Assembly (NCBI GenBank): GCA_028015205.1
Contig: JAPWFG010000020.1
Span: 496,001 to 560,000, forward strand
Direction: 5' to 3'
DNA from: Mytilisepta virgata
Taxonomy: Eukaryota > Mollusca > Bivalvia > Mytilida > Mytilidae
Length of the DNA: 64,000 nt
Of this stretch, positions 55,701 through 60,110 are shown one piece after another (the first letter of the stretch is position 1; the number at the start of each line of letters is the position of its first letter). The notes under the pieces were generated by a model. That model had not been told where the DNA came from, did no database searches, and saw only the letters and a list, made by a program, of their open reading frames with translations. The position numbers and the translations under genes were made by a program.

Positions 55701-58562
55701 TCAGAAACCTATGCTGTGTCAAATATTTATTCACAATCCAAATTCAGTATTGTATCAAGCTTGAATGTTGTGTTCATAATTGCCCCAACTATTCAGGGTT
55801 CGACATCTGCGGTCGTATCTAGCTGCGCCCAGCGGAGCATTTTATTATATTTCAGATGAAGGCATACAGCAAAAATAAATTTATTTCCTGTTCATATGAC
55901 CAGACAATAAAAATATGGAATGCAGATGACACAAAAGATGTTCAGATTTTAAAAGGTACAATATTCCTCCCCAGTAGTCTTCTTTATAATGGAATTTCCT
56001 ACTGCTTTCAAACTTCTTAGCCTACATTTCATTATTAATGAATTCATGTCCCATCTATGACATTTTGTACATTATCTTTATTGTCCCCCGCCGCAACGCG
56101 ATGCGGGGGATATGGTAATGCCGGGCGTCCGTCCGTCCGTCCGTCCGTGCTTCCGTCCGTCCGTCCGTGTTTCCGTCCGTCCGTCCACCTTGTAAGCGCT
56201 CTAGCAAATTTATTTCTTGACCGATTTGGATAATATTTATACAGTAGCTTTAACTCAATGATACCTCAAGGGAGTTCGAAGATGAGTCATGTCGAAATAT
56301 TTTTGTAGGAGTTATGCCCCATTATTTCTTGACCGATTTGGATAATATTTATACAGTAGCTTTAACTCAATGATACCTCAAGGGAGTTCGAAGGTGAGTC
56401 ATGTCGAAATATTTTTGTAGGAGTTATGCCCCTTAATAACTTAGAAAATTGACAAAATTTTCATGTAAGCGCTCTAGCAAATTTATTTCTTGACCGATTT
56501 GGATAATATTTATACAGTAGCTTTAACTCAATGATACCTCAAGGGAGTTCGAAGGTGAGTCATGTCGAAATATTTTTGTAGGAGTTATGCCCCTTAATAA
56601 CTTTGAAAATTGACAAAATGTTCATCTAAGTGTTCTAGAAAATTTCTATTCTCCTTGCATTGGAATAATATTTATACACTTGGACCTAAAGGGAGGTTTT
56701 ATACATAAACTCCTATCGAAACTTATAAAATTGAAAAATACTGTCTTTAAGAGTTTGTTAGGCAGAATACTTATGATCAAAGCATTTCTGTTTATTGAAA
56801 AGAAGTAAATGTACATTTGTATAAATTCTCAATACACATGGTAAAATAAGATTTCAACACTATACCCATATTGTATAAATGTCTTCATACCACTCATTAA
56901 CTTGTAAAAAACTTTAGCAATAACCACAAATTGTTTGTCCTTCTATTCTCTCTCTTTGAGAAAATTTTGTTATGTTTCACTTGTCCAAGGGTTTCTGATG
57001 CTCTAGTGGCGGGGGACTTCGGAACGCTGTTCGATTTTTTTTACATATTTTCATGTTGGAAGGTTGTTTAATTGTGCATGTAATGTACAAATTTACATTT
57101 CTCATACAATATGAATCATATCCATATTTTGCTTGTGTTTGTGTTCCCTGCTATATGATCAGTCTTTATGGAATGCCGTCAGACCAACGGACATTTCAGA
57201 CAGATTCTCCTTTGGTGAGACAAACATCATTAAAATCCTGGACCAAATGTCCAGTGCCTCTAACCCAAAACACCAGCACAAAGCACATTTTTATAAACAT
57301 TTCGGGTTATCAGGACATGGAAAGTCCTAGAAATTATGGCAGAGTCTGCATAAATTGGTTTGATGTCTGCATGTTCTCATCAATATTTTCCATTTAATGA
57401 TATGATTGGGAACATGGCCATCTGTGTATATAAGTGAGTTTAAGTGTCATTAAAGATCATCATATTCTGTCATTTTGTTTACATGATTGGTTGTGTTGCT
57501 TCTGCTTGGCTGAGTTCTACTATGATTATATCCCCTCAGTAATAGTACATTACAGGTGTTCACAATTTGCATGATTAGTTGCTAAAGGTAACATATTTGT
57601 ATGTGAGTTTAGAACATATAACATGAAAAGGTCTCGCTGTAGTATTCAACCGAAGAACAAAATCTGTTAGTGTCCAAAGCTGATAAAATAATGATCCTGC
57701 AATTGTCACGAAACATAGTAAAGATGTTGGACAGTAAACACATAAAACTAGTTTAAACAGTCTTTTAAATTATACATTTTTCCTGTCAGATGAAAATGTC
57801 TTTGGTCAGACAGAAATGAGTTCACCTGACTGAATGTCAAACATACATGAATTGTATTTGTGTTATGTTGTCTATGTCTATGTTGCTTCTTTTTTCTTTT
57901 GTTGTTATTTATTGATAATTTTATTTCTTAGGTCACACAGAGCCTGCACATTGTATTTGCTTGTATAAAAATCAGGTGGTAACAGCCACAACTGGTAACA
58001 AAATTGGTGTACATTCCTCAGCAGATATTCAAGTAAGATTCATTTATCTGGCTATTAGGAGTTTTGGGGAAAAAGATTTGATTTTATACTTGTATCTTAG
58101 ACTGTGCACAAAATTTGTAAATTTCAGAAATACATATAAAAAATGAGATGAGAATTGGTATGTGTCAATGAAATAATGAGATGAGAATTGGTATGTGTCA
58201 ATGAAACACCCCCATTAGTTTGAATGTGGGGAAAGGTTGATAATATCTAGGAGCAACAGCCCACACCACAAGGCAAAGCACTAAATGGTCTTGGAATGAA
58301 TGTGCTGTATTAATTCTGTAATATACAATGTATTGTATTTGAAATATATGCTGTTCATCACTATAGGTCTGTGTTTATTTTTATATCAGGATTGTTTTTT
58401 TACTTTCAAAATTCATAATTTATATATTTTCAGGCCTCATTTACATCAGAGAAATTAAGATCAGATACATTTAAAGGTGTTCTTACAAGCATGGCAGTTC
58501 TCCCTCTGAACAGAACTTTGCTGTTAGGAGCCGATAATGGTCCTATCAGATTATTTTGTTAA
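14191..58562 (+). CDS. WDR81: WDR81 orthologue: BEACH and WD40 protein, 26 coding exons
   Basis: Coding exons: 14191-14277, 20576-20754, 21699-21855, 22836-24098, 24484-24666, 29145-29188, 29617-29773, 31155-31336, 32116-33127, 34219-34573, 35039-35175, 36134-36253, 37016-37295, 38424-38588, 39119-39233, 39628-39725, 43081-43249, 44213-44283, 45018-45198, 46735-46837, 47735-47865, 49244-49305, 49966-50105, 55856-55955, 57932-58032, 58434-58562. All junctions are GT-AG and the phases close to give 1906 residues plus TAA (human about 1940). Order: kinase-like region (about 180-265), BEACH domain (about 365-575), helical and acidic middle with an ARM-like stretch, WD40 repeats (about 1600-1906). 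In animals studied, WDR81 with WDR91 restrains the endosomal class III PI3-kinase complex to allow early-to-late endosome conversion, and it supports p62-dependent aggrephagy. It acts on endosomal or lysosomal membranes. No frameshift or premature stop was seen. Exon 1 is the least certain part. Confidence 0.93.
14545..16187. mobile_element. Long-inverted-repeat element with about 10-bp duplication
   Basis: GTTTGCATTG occurs directly at 14545-14554 and 16178-16187. Between them, ends GGTACTACTAAAAGAAGCC and GGTCCTACTAAAAGAAGCC (reverse strand) start inverted repeats of about 260 bp. The outer part of the inverted repeats carries 'AAGCCTGC' several times. Long inverted repeats and a 9-11 bp duplication suggest a Mutator-like element. 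The interior carries an OTU-like fragment on the minus strand. Removing it heals the inverted repeat of the outer element, which confirms the boundaries. Confidence 0.75.
15228..15608 (-). pseudogene. OTU-like cysteine protease fragment in a transposon
   Basis: A 126-codon minus-strand frame. Near residues 97-112 it reads [17 protein letters not shown]. The TGDGNCL string is the catalytic Asp...Cys motif of OTU-family deubiquitinases of the A20/Cezanne kind. The preceding helical stretch fits a short regulatory segment, but the sequence after the Cys is not OTU-like and the frame soon ends, so the His part of the catalytic set is missing. A 124-codon frame on the plus strand over the same bases is taken as the shadow. 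It sits inside the inverted-repeat element, so it is probably transposon cargo rather than a host gene. The identification rests on one motif. Confidence 0.4.
17522..18785 (+). mobile_element. Helentron/pearl-like hairpin-ended element 2
   Basis: The left hairpin is AGCTCACCTGGCC...GGCCATGTGAGCT (17527-17554), followed by GTCCGTCGTCGTCG. The body repeats a block ending 'TTTAGGAGTTATTGCCCTTTTTT' two to three times (about 18185-18520). The right end has the inverted motif CCAGGTGAGC (18746-18755) and then a hairpin AGGCTC-TGGT-GAGCCT (18761-18776). This is the well-spread bivalve 'AGCTCACCTGGCC' repeat. Confidence 0.65.
18909..19846. mobile_element. MITE-like element, TIR about 200 bp
   Basis: The ends ATAGTCCAGTCA and GTCTGACTGGACTAT are inverted. 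Homology continues inwards: AACAGAAAATATTTT-like, 'AAATATACA...GAAAAAAGTC', and GGGAGATAACTCTGCAAA at 19093-19110 opposite TTTGCAGAGTTATCTCCCC at 19656-19674. A second copy is at 26490-28536. No protein was found. Exact ends are uncertain by a few bases. Confidence 0.65.
20576..20754 (+). CDS. WDR81: WDR81 exon 2
   Basis: Residues 30-89, starting [15 protein letters not shown]. The acceptor is TTTATAAG and the donor is AG|GTAATA, phase 2. It corresponds to the weakly conserved N-terminal region before the kinase-like part. Confidence 0.85.
21055..21188. repeat. Foldback palindrome in WDR81 intron 2
   Basis: The left arm TAGATTAAAACATGGCC...CATATTG(C)CCTTGTTATCAGCCC pairs with GGGCTGATAACAAGGCCAATATG...CCATGTATTAATCTA. 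The turn holds CCCGAG/CGAGGG copies. The arms are about 48 nt and almost perfect. Confidence 0.8.
21699..21855 (+). CDS. WDR81: WDR81 exon 3
   Basis: Residues 89-141, with [20 protein letters not shown] and [15 protein letters not shown]. The latter matches the 'NYRNLWRHAYHTYG' region of vertebrate WDR81. The acceptor is TTTATAG and the donor is AAG|GTTTGA, phase 0. Confidence 0.9.
22836..24098 (+). CDS. WDR81: WDR81 exon 4: kinase-like region and BEACH domain
   Basis: Residues 142-562. The first part (about 185-255) reads like a degenerate kinase, with [19 protein letters not shown], a helix [20 protein letters not shown], and LGD in place of the HRD catalytic triplet, so it is presumably inactive. 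The BEACH domain starts near [19 protein letters not shown] (about 370) and includes [63 protein letters not shown] and [17 protein letters not shown] domains serve as protein-interaction platforms in vesicle traffic. The linker at about 265-365 is low in conservation. Confidence 0.97.
24484..24666 (+). CDS. WDR81: WDR81 exon 5, end of BEACH domain
   Basis: Residues 563-623. [18 protein letters not shown] and the [19 protein letters not shown] stretch match the segment just after the BEACH core in vertebrate WDR81. Acceptor TTTTTTAG, donor CAG|GTATGT. Confidence 0.95.
25685..26152. mobile_element. Short inverted-repeat element with CTAGC flanks
   Basis: CTAGC lies directly outside both ends (25685-25689, 26148-26152). 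The ends CAGAGACCACGCTGG and CAGGGGTCGCGCTGG (reverse strand) match at 11 of 15 positions. The interior repeats GGCAACA/GGCGACA-type words. Possibly hAT- or CACTA-related; no protein. Confidence 0.5.
26490..28536. mobile_element. Second copy of the AGTCCAG inverted-repeat element, interrupted
   Basis: The left end TAATAGTCCAGTAAATCTAG and right end GACTGGACTGTAA are inverted and share inner sequence with the 18.9-19.8 kb copy, for example AATTGCAACAGAAGA / TCTTCTGTTGCAATTAG, GGGAGATAACTCTG at 26677-26690 and AGAGTTACCTCCCC near 28348. A LINE fragment at about 27040-28330 separates the halves. Confidence 0.65.
27040..28330 (-). mobile_element. LINE (non-LTR retrotransposon) 3' fragment
   Basis: On the minus strand, [10 protein letters not shown] (about 28240) is followed by an open stretch 28163-27930 with [20 protein letters not shown] and [20 protein letters not shown]. 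Further on comes [20 protein letters not shown] and [16 protein letters not shown] (about 27690-27560). These are the conserved C-terminal parts of LINE ORF2 proteins in animals (CR1/Jockey-like group). Stops and frameshifts interrupt it. The 3' side carries (ATT)n (27182-27216 on plus as AAT) and (CAAA)n at about 27042-27060. Confidence 0.8.
29145..29188 (+). CDS. WDR81: WDR81 exon 6
   Basis: A 44-nt exon, residues 624-638 ([14 protein letters not shown]). Acceptor TTTTCAG, donor AG|GTTAGT. Phase agrees on both sides (0 in, 2 out). It lies in the variable linker after BEACH, so it is supported by splice sites and phase rather than strong similarity. Confidence 0.75.
29617..29773 (+). CDS. 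WDR81: WDR81 exon 7
   Basis: Residues 638-690. [20 protein letters not shown] parallels '[22 protein letters not shown]' of human WDR81. Acceptor GTTCCAG, donor CAG|GTATGG, phase 0. Confidence 0.9.
30166..30765. mobile_element. Pogo/Tc1-like MITE in intron 7
   Basis: The ends AGTCAACTCTC and GAGAGTCAACTG are inverted and each is bordered by TA (30164-30165, 30766-30767), as expected for Tc1/mariner/pogo target duplications. The interior has no protein-coding frame. Confidence 0.5.
31155..31336 (+). CDS. WDR81: WDR81 exon 8
   Basis: Residues 691-751. [20 protein letters not shown] matches '[20 protein letters not shown]' of human WDR81. Acceptor TTTCCAG, donor AG|GTAAGT. Confidence 0.93.
31492..31856. 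mobile_element. Possible hAT-like MITE in intron 8
   Basis: CATGGTTCACACAG at the left and CTGTATGAACCATG at the right are inverted copies (13 of 14). The interior repeats 'TTTGAAAGTCATTGA'-like words as in the intron 1 hAT. No clean 8-bp duplication was found. Confidence 0.4.
32116..33127 (+). CDS. WDR81: WDR81 exon 9: helical and acidic middle region
   Basis: Residues 751-1088. [20 protein letters not shown] matches '[20 protein letters not shown]' of human WDR81. A helical, ARM-like stretch follows, with [20 protein letters not shown] and [20 protein letters not shown]. From about residue 1000 on it is a very acidic, low-complexity linker (runs of E and D). Acceptor ATTTCAG, donor CAG|GTGTGT. 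Confidence 0.95.
33161..33177. repeat. Poly-T tract after WDR81 exon 9
   Basis: A run of about 17 T follows a TATATATG stretch just past the exon 9 donor. It is a likely length-variable microsatellite. Confidence 0.6.
33993..34151. repeat. Long palindrome in WDR81 intron 9
   Basis: GAAATAATTCACGGAGAC at the left is the exact inverse of GTCTCCGTGAATTATTTC at the right. The arms of about 75 nt (AGTTTATCATTGTTTTACC, TTATTTTACCC) pair almost fully around CTTCGCTAGCGCTCAG. It ends 67 bp before exon 10. Confidence 0.88.
34219..34573 (+). CDS. WDR81: WDR81 exon 10
   Basis: Residues 1089-1207. [20 protein letters not shown] and [17 protein letters not shown] match '[32 protein letters not shown]' in pattern. 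Acceptor TGAACAG, donor G|GTATTT, phase 1. Confidence 0.93.
35039..35175 (+). CDS. WDR81: WDR81 exon 11
   Basis: Residues 1207-1252. [20 protein letters not shown] matches '[20 protein letters not shown]'. Acceptor TTTTTCAG, donor TTG|GTGAGT, phase 0. Confidence 0.93.
35645..35977 (-). other. Unassigned antisense open frame in WDR81 intron 11
   Basis: 110 codons on the minus strand, with a polar middle ([20 protein letters not shown]) and a lysine-rich end. No family is recognised. A 66-codon plus-strand frame lies over the same bases. There is no acceptor or donor pattern linking it to another exon. It could be a captured gene fragment, an old transposon piece or chance. Confidence 0.15.
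36134..36253 (+). CDS. WDR81: WDR81 exon 12
   Basis: Residues 1253-1292. [20 protein letters not shown] and [10 protein letters not shown] match '[30 protein letters not shown]'. Acceptor TTATCAG, donor CCA|GTATGT, phase 0. Confidence 0.95.
37016..37295 (+). CDS. WDR81: WDR81 exon 13
   Basis: Residues 1293-1386. [20 protein letters not shown] and [15 protein letters not shown] match '[31 protein letters not shown]'. A helical repeat region. Acceptor TTTTTCAG, donor G|GTAGGT, phase 1. Confidence 0.95.
37322..37472. mobile_element. 147-bp TA-flanked MITE in intron 13
   Basis: TA-CAGTTGACTTTTG at the left and GAGAGTCAAATG-TA at the right are imperfect inverted ends. They resemble the 30.2 kb pogo/Tc1-like element. 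Confidence 0.45.
37849..38011. repeat. Long palindrome in WDR81 intron 13
   Basis: AGATTCTCCTTCA and TGAAGGAGAATCT bound arms of about 75 nt containing GTGAGTTATGGAATTTCTCC and its inverse. The turn is CACGCTCGCTAAAGGCTCGTGTG. Nearly perfect pairing. Confidence 0.88.
38424..38588 (+). CDS. WDR81: WDR81 exon 14
   Basis: Residues 1386-1441, a serine-rich linker with [20 protein letters not shown]. Acceptor TATTTCAG, donor G|GTATGT, phase 1 to 1. Conservation is weak, so it could be an optional cassette: its length of 165 nt preserves frame if skipped. Confidence 0.8.
39119..39233 (+). CDS. WDR81: WDR81 exon 15
   Basis: Residues 1441-1479. [18 protein letters not shown] matches 'FTLEMAYTIYVPFSCLLGD'. 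Acceptor TTACAG, donor AG|GTATCA. Confidence 0.93.
39628..39725 (+). CDS. WDR81: WDR81 exon 16
   Basis: Residues 1479-1512. [20 protein letters not shown] is in the position of '[20 protein letters not shown]'. Acceptor TTGTAG, donor G|GTAAAT. Confidence 0.9.
40133..42540 (-). mobile_element. hAT-family DNA transposon, decayed
   Basis: Extent of the element holding the transposase below. The lower-coordinate end begins CAGGGTTCTCACTAGG at 40133, a typical hAT terminus. The matching terminus at the high-coordinate side was not found, so the element is probably truncated there and its upper boundary is a guess. No target duplication was found. Confidence 0.6.
40627..42498 (-). pseudogene. hAT transposase (ZNF862-like), broken reading frame
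   Basis: A 408-codon frame at 42119-40893 holds the RNase H-like core, with [19 protein letters not shown] (first Asp), [20 protein letters not shown] and [14 protein letters not shown]. Upstream, a 105-codon frame (42498-42181) with [14 protein letters not shown] and STWVRHENH gives the N-terminal part, one base out of frame. Downstream, at about 40860-40627, [19 protein letters not shown] is the hAT C-terminal dimerisation motif, again out of frame and with one stop before it. All main parts are present, so the copy is fairly young but dead. It resembles the transposases from which vertebrate ZNF862-type genes derive. It lies antisense in WDR81 intron 16. Confidence 0.88.
43081..43249 (+). 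CDS. WDR81: WDR81 exon 17
   Basis: Residues 1512-1568, a polar, poorly conserved linker ending [10 protein letters not shown]. Acceptor TTTTACAG, donor AG|GTAAGG. In phase with both neighbours. Confidence 0.85.
44213..44283 (+). CDS. WDR81: WDR81 exon 18
   Basis: Residues 1568-1592. [15 protein letters not shown] matches 'GLSGNWLAYWQYEIG', one of the most conserved stretches before the WD40 part. Acceptor TTTTTAG, donor G|GTAAAA. Confidence 0.95.
45018..45198 (+). CDS. WDR81: WDR81 exon 19, first WD40 repeat
   Basis: Residues 1592-1652. [20 protein letters not shown] and [16 protein letters not shown] form a canonical GH...W(D) repeat and match '[35 protein letters not shown]'. Acceptor ATTACAG, donor AA|GTAAGT. 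Confidence 0.97.
45199..46734 (+). other. WDR81 intron 19
   Basis: 1.5 kb. The last 470 bp are a hairpin-ended element (46263-46712) that stops about 22 bp before exon 20. Before that the sequence is AT-rich, with nothing recognised. Confidence 0.6.
46263..46712 (+). mobile_element. Helentron/pearl-like hairpin-ended element 3
   Basis: The left hairpin is TATACCCCCCGC...AAAGTTTGGGGGGGTATA, then (GTCT)n at about 46328-46376. Two direct copies of a block of about 168 bp follow (starting CGTAAGCGCAACTCCTCC near 46378 and 46546), each ending GGGAGATAATTGGACTTC. The right end has the inverted motif GCGGGGGGTA (46683-46692) and a weak hairpin TATA-GTTG-TATA. The body stands immediately before the acceptor of exon 20. 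Confidence 0.65.
46735..46837 (+). CDS. WDR81: WDR81 exon 20, second WD40 repeat
   Basis: Residues 1652-1686. [20 protein letters not shown] and ASCDSSVH match '[28 protein letters not shown]'. Acceptor TTTTATAG, donor CAT|GTAAGT, phase 0. Confidence 0.96.
47735..47865 (+). CDS. WDR81: WDR81 exon 21
   Basis: Residues 1687-1730. [13 protein letters not shown] closes the second repeat (human 'VWDPFTGKTLRT'). [20 protein letters not shown] begins the next. Acceptor TTTACAG, donor AG|GTACTA. Confidence 0.96.
48006..48794. mobile_element. TTAA-flanked inverted-repeat element in intron 21
   Basis: TTAA at 48006-48009 and 48791-48794 border ends GTTAGGAGGTACCT and GGTAGGATGTACCT (reverse strand). 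Inverted similarity continues inwards for about 100 bp (ATCTAAATAT / ATATTCAGAT). TTAA is the target site of piggyBac elements. No transposase is inside, so this would be a non-autonomous copy. Confidence 0.6.
49244..49305 (+). CDS. WDR81: WDR81 exon 22
   Basis: Residues 1730-1751. [20 protein letters not shown] matches 'RFVDCRKPGLQHEFRLGG'. Acceptor ATTTCAG, donor G|GTAACT. Confidence 0.93.
49492..49652. repeat. Inverted repeats in WDR81 intron 22
   Basis: GTATCAC...TATCATCCCGAG pairs imperfectly with GATCGAGGGGTGATATGGCATGTGATAC (49493-49550). A second, perfect hairpin GTGATGATA-ACGG-TATCATCAC stands at about 49630-49651. The CGAG turn is shared with the other palindromes here. Confidence 0.6.
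49966..50105 (+). CDS. WDR81: WDR81 exon 23, WD40 repeat
   Basis: Residues 1751-1797. [20 protein letters not shown] and [20 protein letters not shown] match '[46 protein letters not shown]'. Acceptor TTGTAG, donor CAG|GTAGAA, phase 0. Confidence 0.97.
50386..52230 (+). repeat. Tandem array of about 146-bp units, interrupted
   Basis: At least eight copies share GATGCTAAGCACAATGCATG, GGATGCTGGCTGTGACCTA and GATGACCACTTACAGAAG. The first six are regularly spaced at 145-146 bp. The last ones, past the insertion, are more diverged. Confidence 0.85.
51191..51690. mobile_element. Pogo-like MITE inside the tandem array
   Basis: Ends CAGTCAAACCTGC (from 51193) and GCAGGTTTGACTG (to 51688) are perfect inverted repeats bordered by TA on both sides. 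The interior repeats GTGGCCGC..AAGACAGGTGACCG-type words. 496 bp, no transposase. Confidence 0.8.
53149..54725 (+). repeat. 261-bp tandem array made of two related half units
   Basis: Six copies of each half unit alternate. One half contains AATTAAACTTAGTTTGATTT and GATATGCTGAATCTAAACAT. The other contains AATTAAACTTTGTTTGATTT and GATATGCCGAATCTAACCGT. The shared frame GGTTCTTTGATATGC shows that the 261-bp unit arose by doubling of a monomer of about 130 bp. Copies are nearly identical, so recent expansion or homogenisation is likely. Because 261 is divisible by 3, equal 85-codon frames recur, each with its own stop; these are not genes. Confidence 0.9.
54756..55415. repeat. Duplicated G-rich segments with long poly-G runs
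   Basis: A segment of about 200 bp, GGGGGGGGGCAATTCTCC followed by ACAGCATATTGTATTACAC and on to AATTGATATGTGTGCCC, occurs at 54760-54953 and again at 55390-55585, about 96 percent alike by eye. Poly-G runs of 10 to 18 lie near 54757, 55159, 55270 and 55390. Confidence 0.8.
55856..55955 (+). CDS. WDR81: WDR81 exon 24, WD40 repeat
   Basis: Residues 1798-1831. [20 protein letters not shown] and [12 protein letters not shown] match '[29 protein letters not shown]'. Acceptor ATATTTCAG, donor G|GTACAA. Confidence 0.96.
56090..57040 (+). mobile_element. Helentron/pearl-like hairpin-ended element 6
   Basis: The left hairpin is CCCCCGCCGCAACGCGATGCGGGGG (56096-56120), then (CGTC)n at 56127-56190. 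The core is about three direct copies of a block with TTCTTGACCGATTTGGATAA and AGGAGTTATGCCCC. The right end has GGCGGGGGAC (57008-57017), the inverse of the left GTCCCCCGCC, and a small hairpin GAAC-GCT-GTTC. It lies 135 bp past exon 24. Confidence 0.68.
57041..57931 (+). other. Rest of WDR81 intron 24
   Basis: Contains a 65-codon open frame (57133-57330, plus) with [17 protein letters not shown] that I do not recognise, probably an old repeat fragment. No exon is expected here, because exons 24 and 25 join in phase. Confidence 0.4.
57932..58032 (+). CDS. WDR81: WDR81 exon 25, WD40 repeat
   Basis: Residues 1831-1864. [20 protein letters not shown] and [14 protein letters not shown] match '[31 protein letters not shown]'. 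Acceptor TTCTTAG, donor CAA|GTAAGA, phase 0. Confidence 0.95.
58434..58562 (+). CDS. WDR81: WDR81 exon 26 with stop codon
   Basis: Residues 1865-1906 and [23 protein letters not shown] and [10 protein letters not shown] match the human end '[30 protein letters not shown]'. Acceptor TTTTCAG. Confidence 0.97.
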   Translation, partial: ASFTSEKLRSDTFKGVLTSMAVLPLNRTLLLGADNGPIRLFC

Positions 58563-58927
58563 GGCTTAAAAATGTTATGCAATGTTCTAATCTTAATCTT
58601 ATTTTAAACAAGTATATGTTTGTCAAATGCATATTATGTTATGGTAAAATATCTGTTATTAAAATTCCTATTTATTACAAGATAAAGTTTTGTAATCTTA
58701 TATTCAATTTTTAATCATGGAAATTTTTACATGTCCATGAAACTTGTGATAGGTTTTTCAAATTTATAAATAATTGAGTATGGCTGGCCATATAATGATC
58801 ACTATAAACACATGAGGTTGTCAATTCAAAAACTGTCGTTGCAAGGTGTGTTTGGCTGTGATCTTAATTTGCCACGGATGGACAGTTTTCTTGCAGATGT
58901 TTGGTTGTTTTGTCAGGGAATTCCACC

Positions 58928-58983
58928 AATAAAAACTGCCAGTTTGGACCATAGTGGCATAAAAAACCAATATTCTAAATAAA
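58928..58983 (+). terminator. Candidate poly(A) signals of WDR81
   Basis: AATAAA occurs at 58928-58933 and again at 58978-58983, 366 and 416 nt past the stop codon. They precede the next transposon. The true cleavage site needs transcript data. Confidence 0.45.
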
Positions 58984-59053
58984 TATGTCCTGTAAATTTA
59001 TAATGTCATTATTATTTGTCAAGGTTCTCCAATGTCATGTAAATTTATAATGT

Positions 59054-60110
59054 TACAGTCGGACCTCGATAAGTCGAAATTGAAGGGACAACAAAAATCT
59101 GAGTAACACGAGATTCTAATCATCCAAGTTTGAGCGTGACCTTTTAAAGGTTAAAATGTCATGCTTACCATTATACAAACATATAATTTTTGTGTAATTT
59201 AAAAGTAAGTTAAAAAGTGTCAAAAGATTTGCTTATTAACGATATTCAATATCTTTAATAACTTTTGACATTTTAACACGTCAAGGTAAATATGTTACAG
59301 AAAAGTTTTATACCCGACTTCGGAGTTCTCTGAAAAAAATCCACTTCAAAGTTCGACACATCCAGGTAAAATTACATTTTATACTGCAATTGTTCTATTT
59401 GAGCAGTCAAAATGCATTGACAGTATATTTACAAGTGATATACAGGTCACTGACAGTATATAACATTTAGGCCAAACCTACTTGACCTGATTGACAGGAC
59501 TGAAGTGAACAAACTTACTGACTTAAATCTTTAGTACAAAATTTCAATACTTATTTTCTTTTACTTATTTTTTATTGTTGAAAAAAATATTTGCAGTCAA
59601 ATTGTCCTTTATTTTAAATAATCCTATGCAACTATCAATGGTATACCTGCTCATCGATCTTTGGAAAGGTGAGATCTCTGCCAAATCAATCTGGGAGTCT
59701 AGAGGGTAACAAACATTTTAAATAATTTTGAAATTGGTAGAAATATCCACTAATGTCACCCAAGATTTAAAGTATAAAGACAATAACAGTGCATTGATTT
59801 GACATAAAATTTGATATACAAATTCAGCATGAATCAGGGAAAATGCATTGGAAACCAGATTTTTACTTGATTCTGAGCCACATCCATACATTGATTTTAT
59901 GTCAAGTCAATACTATGTTGTTGTCTATGTATTTTTTTCCGGAGACCACTAGATATGCTCTTGTTATCAGAGAATTCGATTCATCCGAGTTCGAGTCGTC
60001 AGAGGTATACATGCATAGGACAATTGGAAAATTTGTAGGGACCGCAAAATTGCTTTGACACATGCAAGATTTTGAGTCAACTGAGTTTGACACATCGAGG
60101 TTCAACTGTA
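59054..60110. mobile_element. Pogo/Tigger-like element downstream of WDR81
   Basis: Ends CAGTCGGACCTCGATAAGTC and CAGTTGAACCTCGATGTGTC (reverse strand) are inverted and bordered by TA (59054-59055, 60109-60110). Subterminal copies (TTCGACACATCCAGG near 59352, TTCATCCGAGTTCGAG near 59979) repeat the end motif. No transposase frame. Confidence 0.7.

Larger units (their letters stand above)
52718..55845 (+). mobile_element. Helentron/pearl-like hairpin-ended element 5
   Basis: The left end is a perfect 14-bp hairpin, ATACGACCGCAAAA / TTTTGCGGTCGTAT (52720-52748), followed by (GTC)n at 52765-52818. Next come two diverged copies of a block containing CTTTAG(T/C)ATAAGT, then a 261-bp tandem array (53149-54725) and G-rich duplicated segments (54740-55700). 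The right end has the inverted motif TGCGGTCGTAT (55808-55818) and a hairpin GCTGCGCCCAGCGGAGC (55822-55838). WDR81 exon 24 begins 17 bp later. Confidence 0.7.
50106..55855 (+). other. WDR81 intron 23, almost wholly two repeat elements
   Basis: 5.75 kb, of which about 5.1 kb is two hairpin-ended elements (50316-52305 and 52718-55845), the first carrying a pogo-like insertion. The leftover (50106-50315, 52306-52717) is AT-rich without recognised features. Confidence 0.7.

Noticed and set aside
57133..57330. 65-codon frame with [17 protein letters not shown] as a gene or exon
   Set aside because: Unrecognised, without fitting splice phase, and exons 24 and 25 already join correctly.
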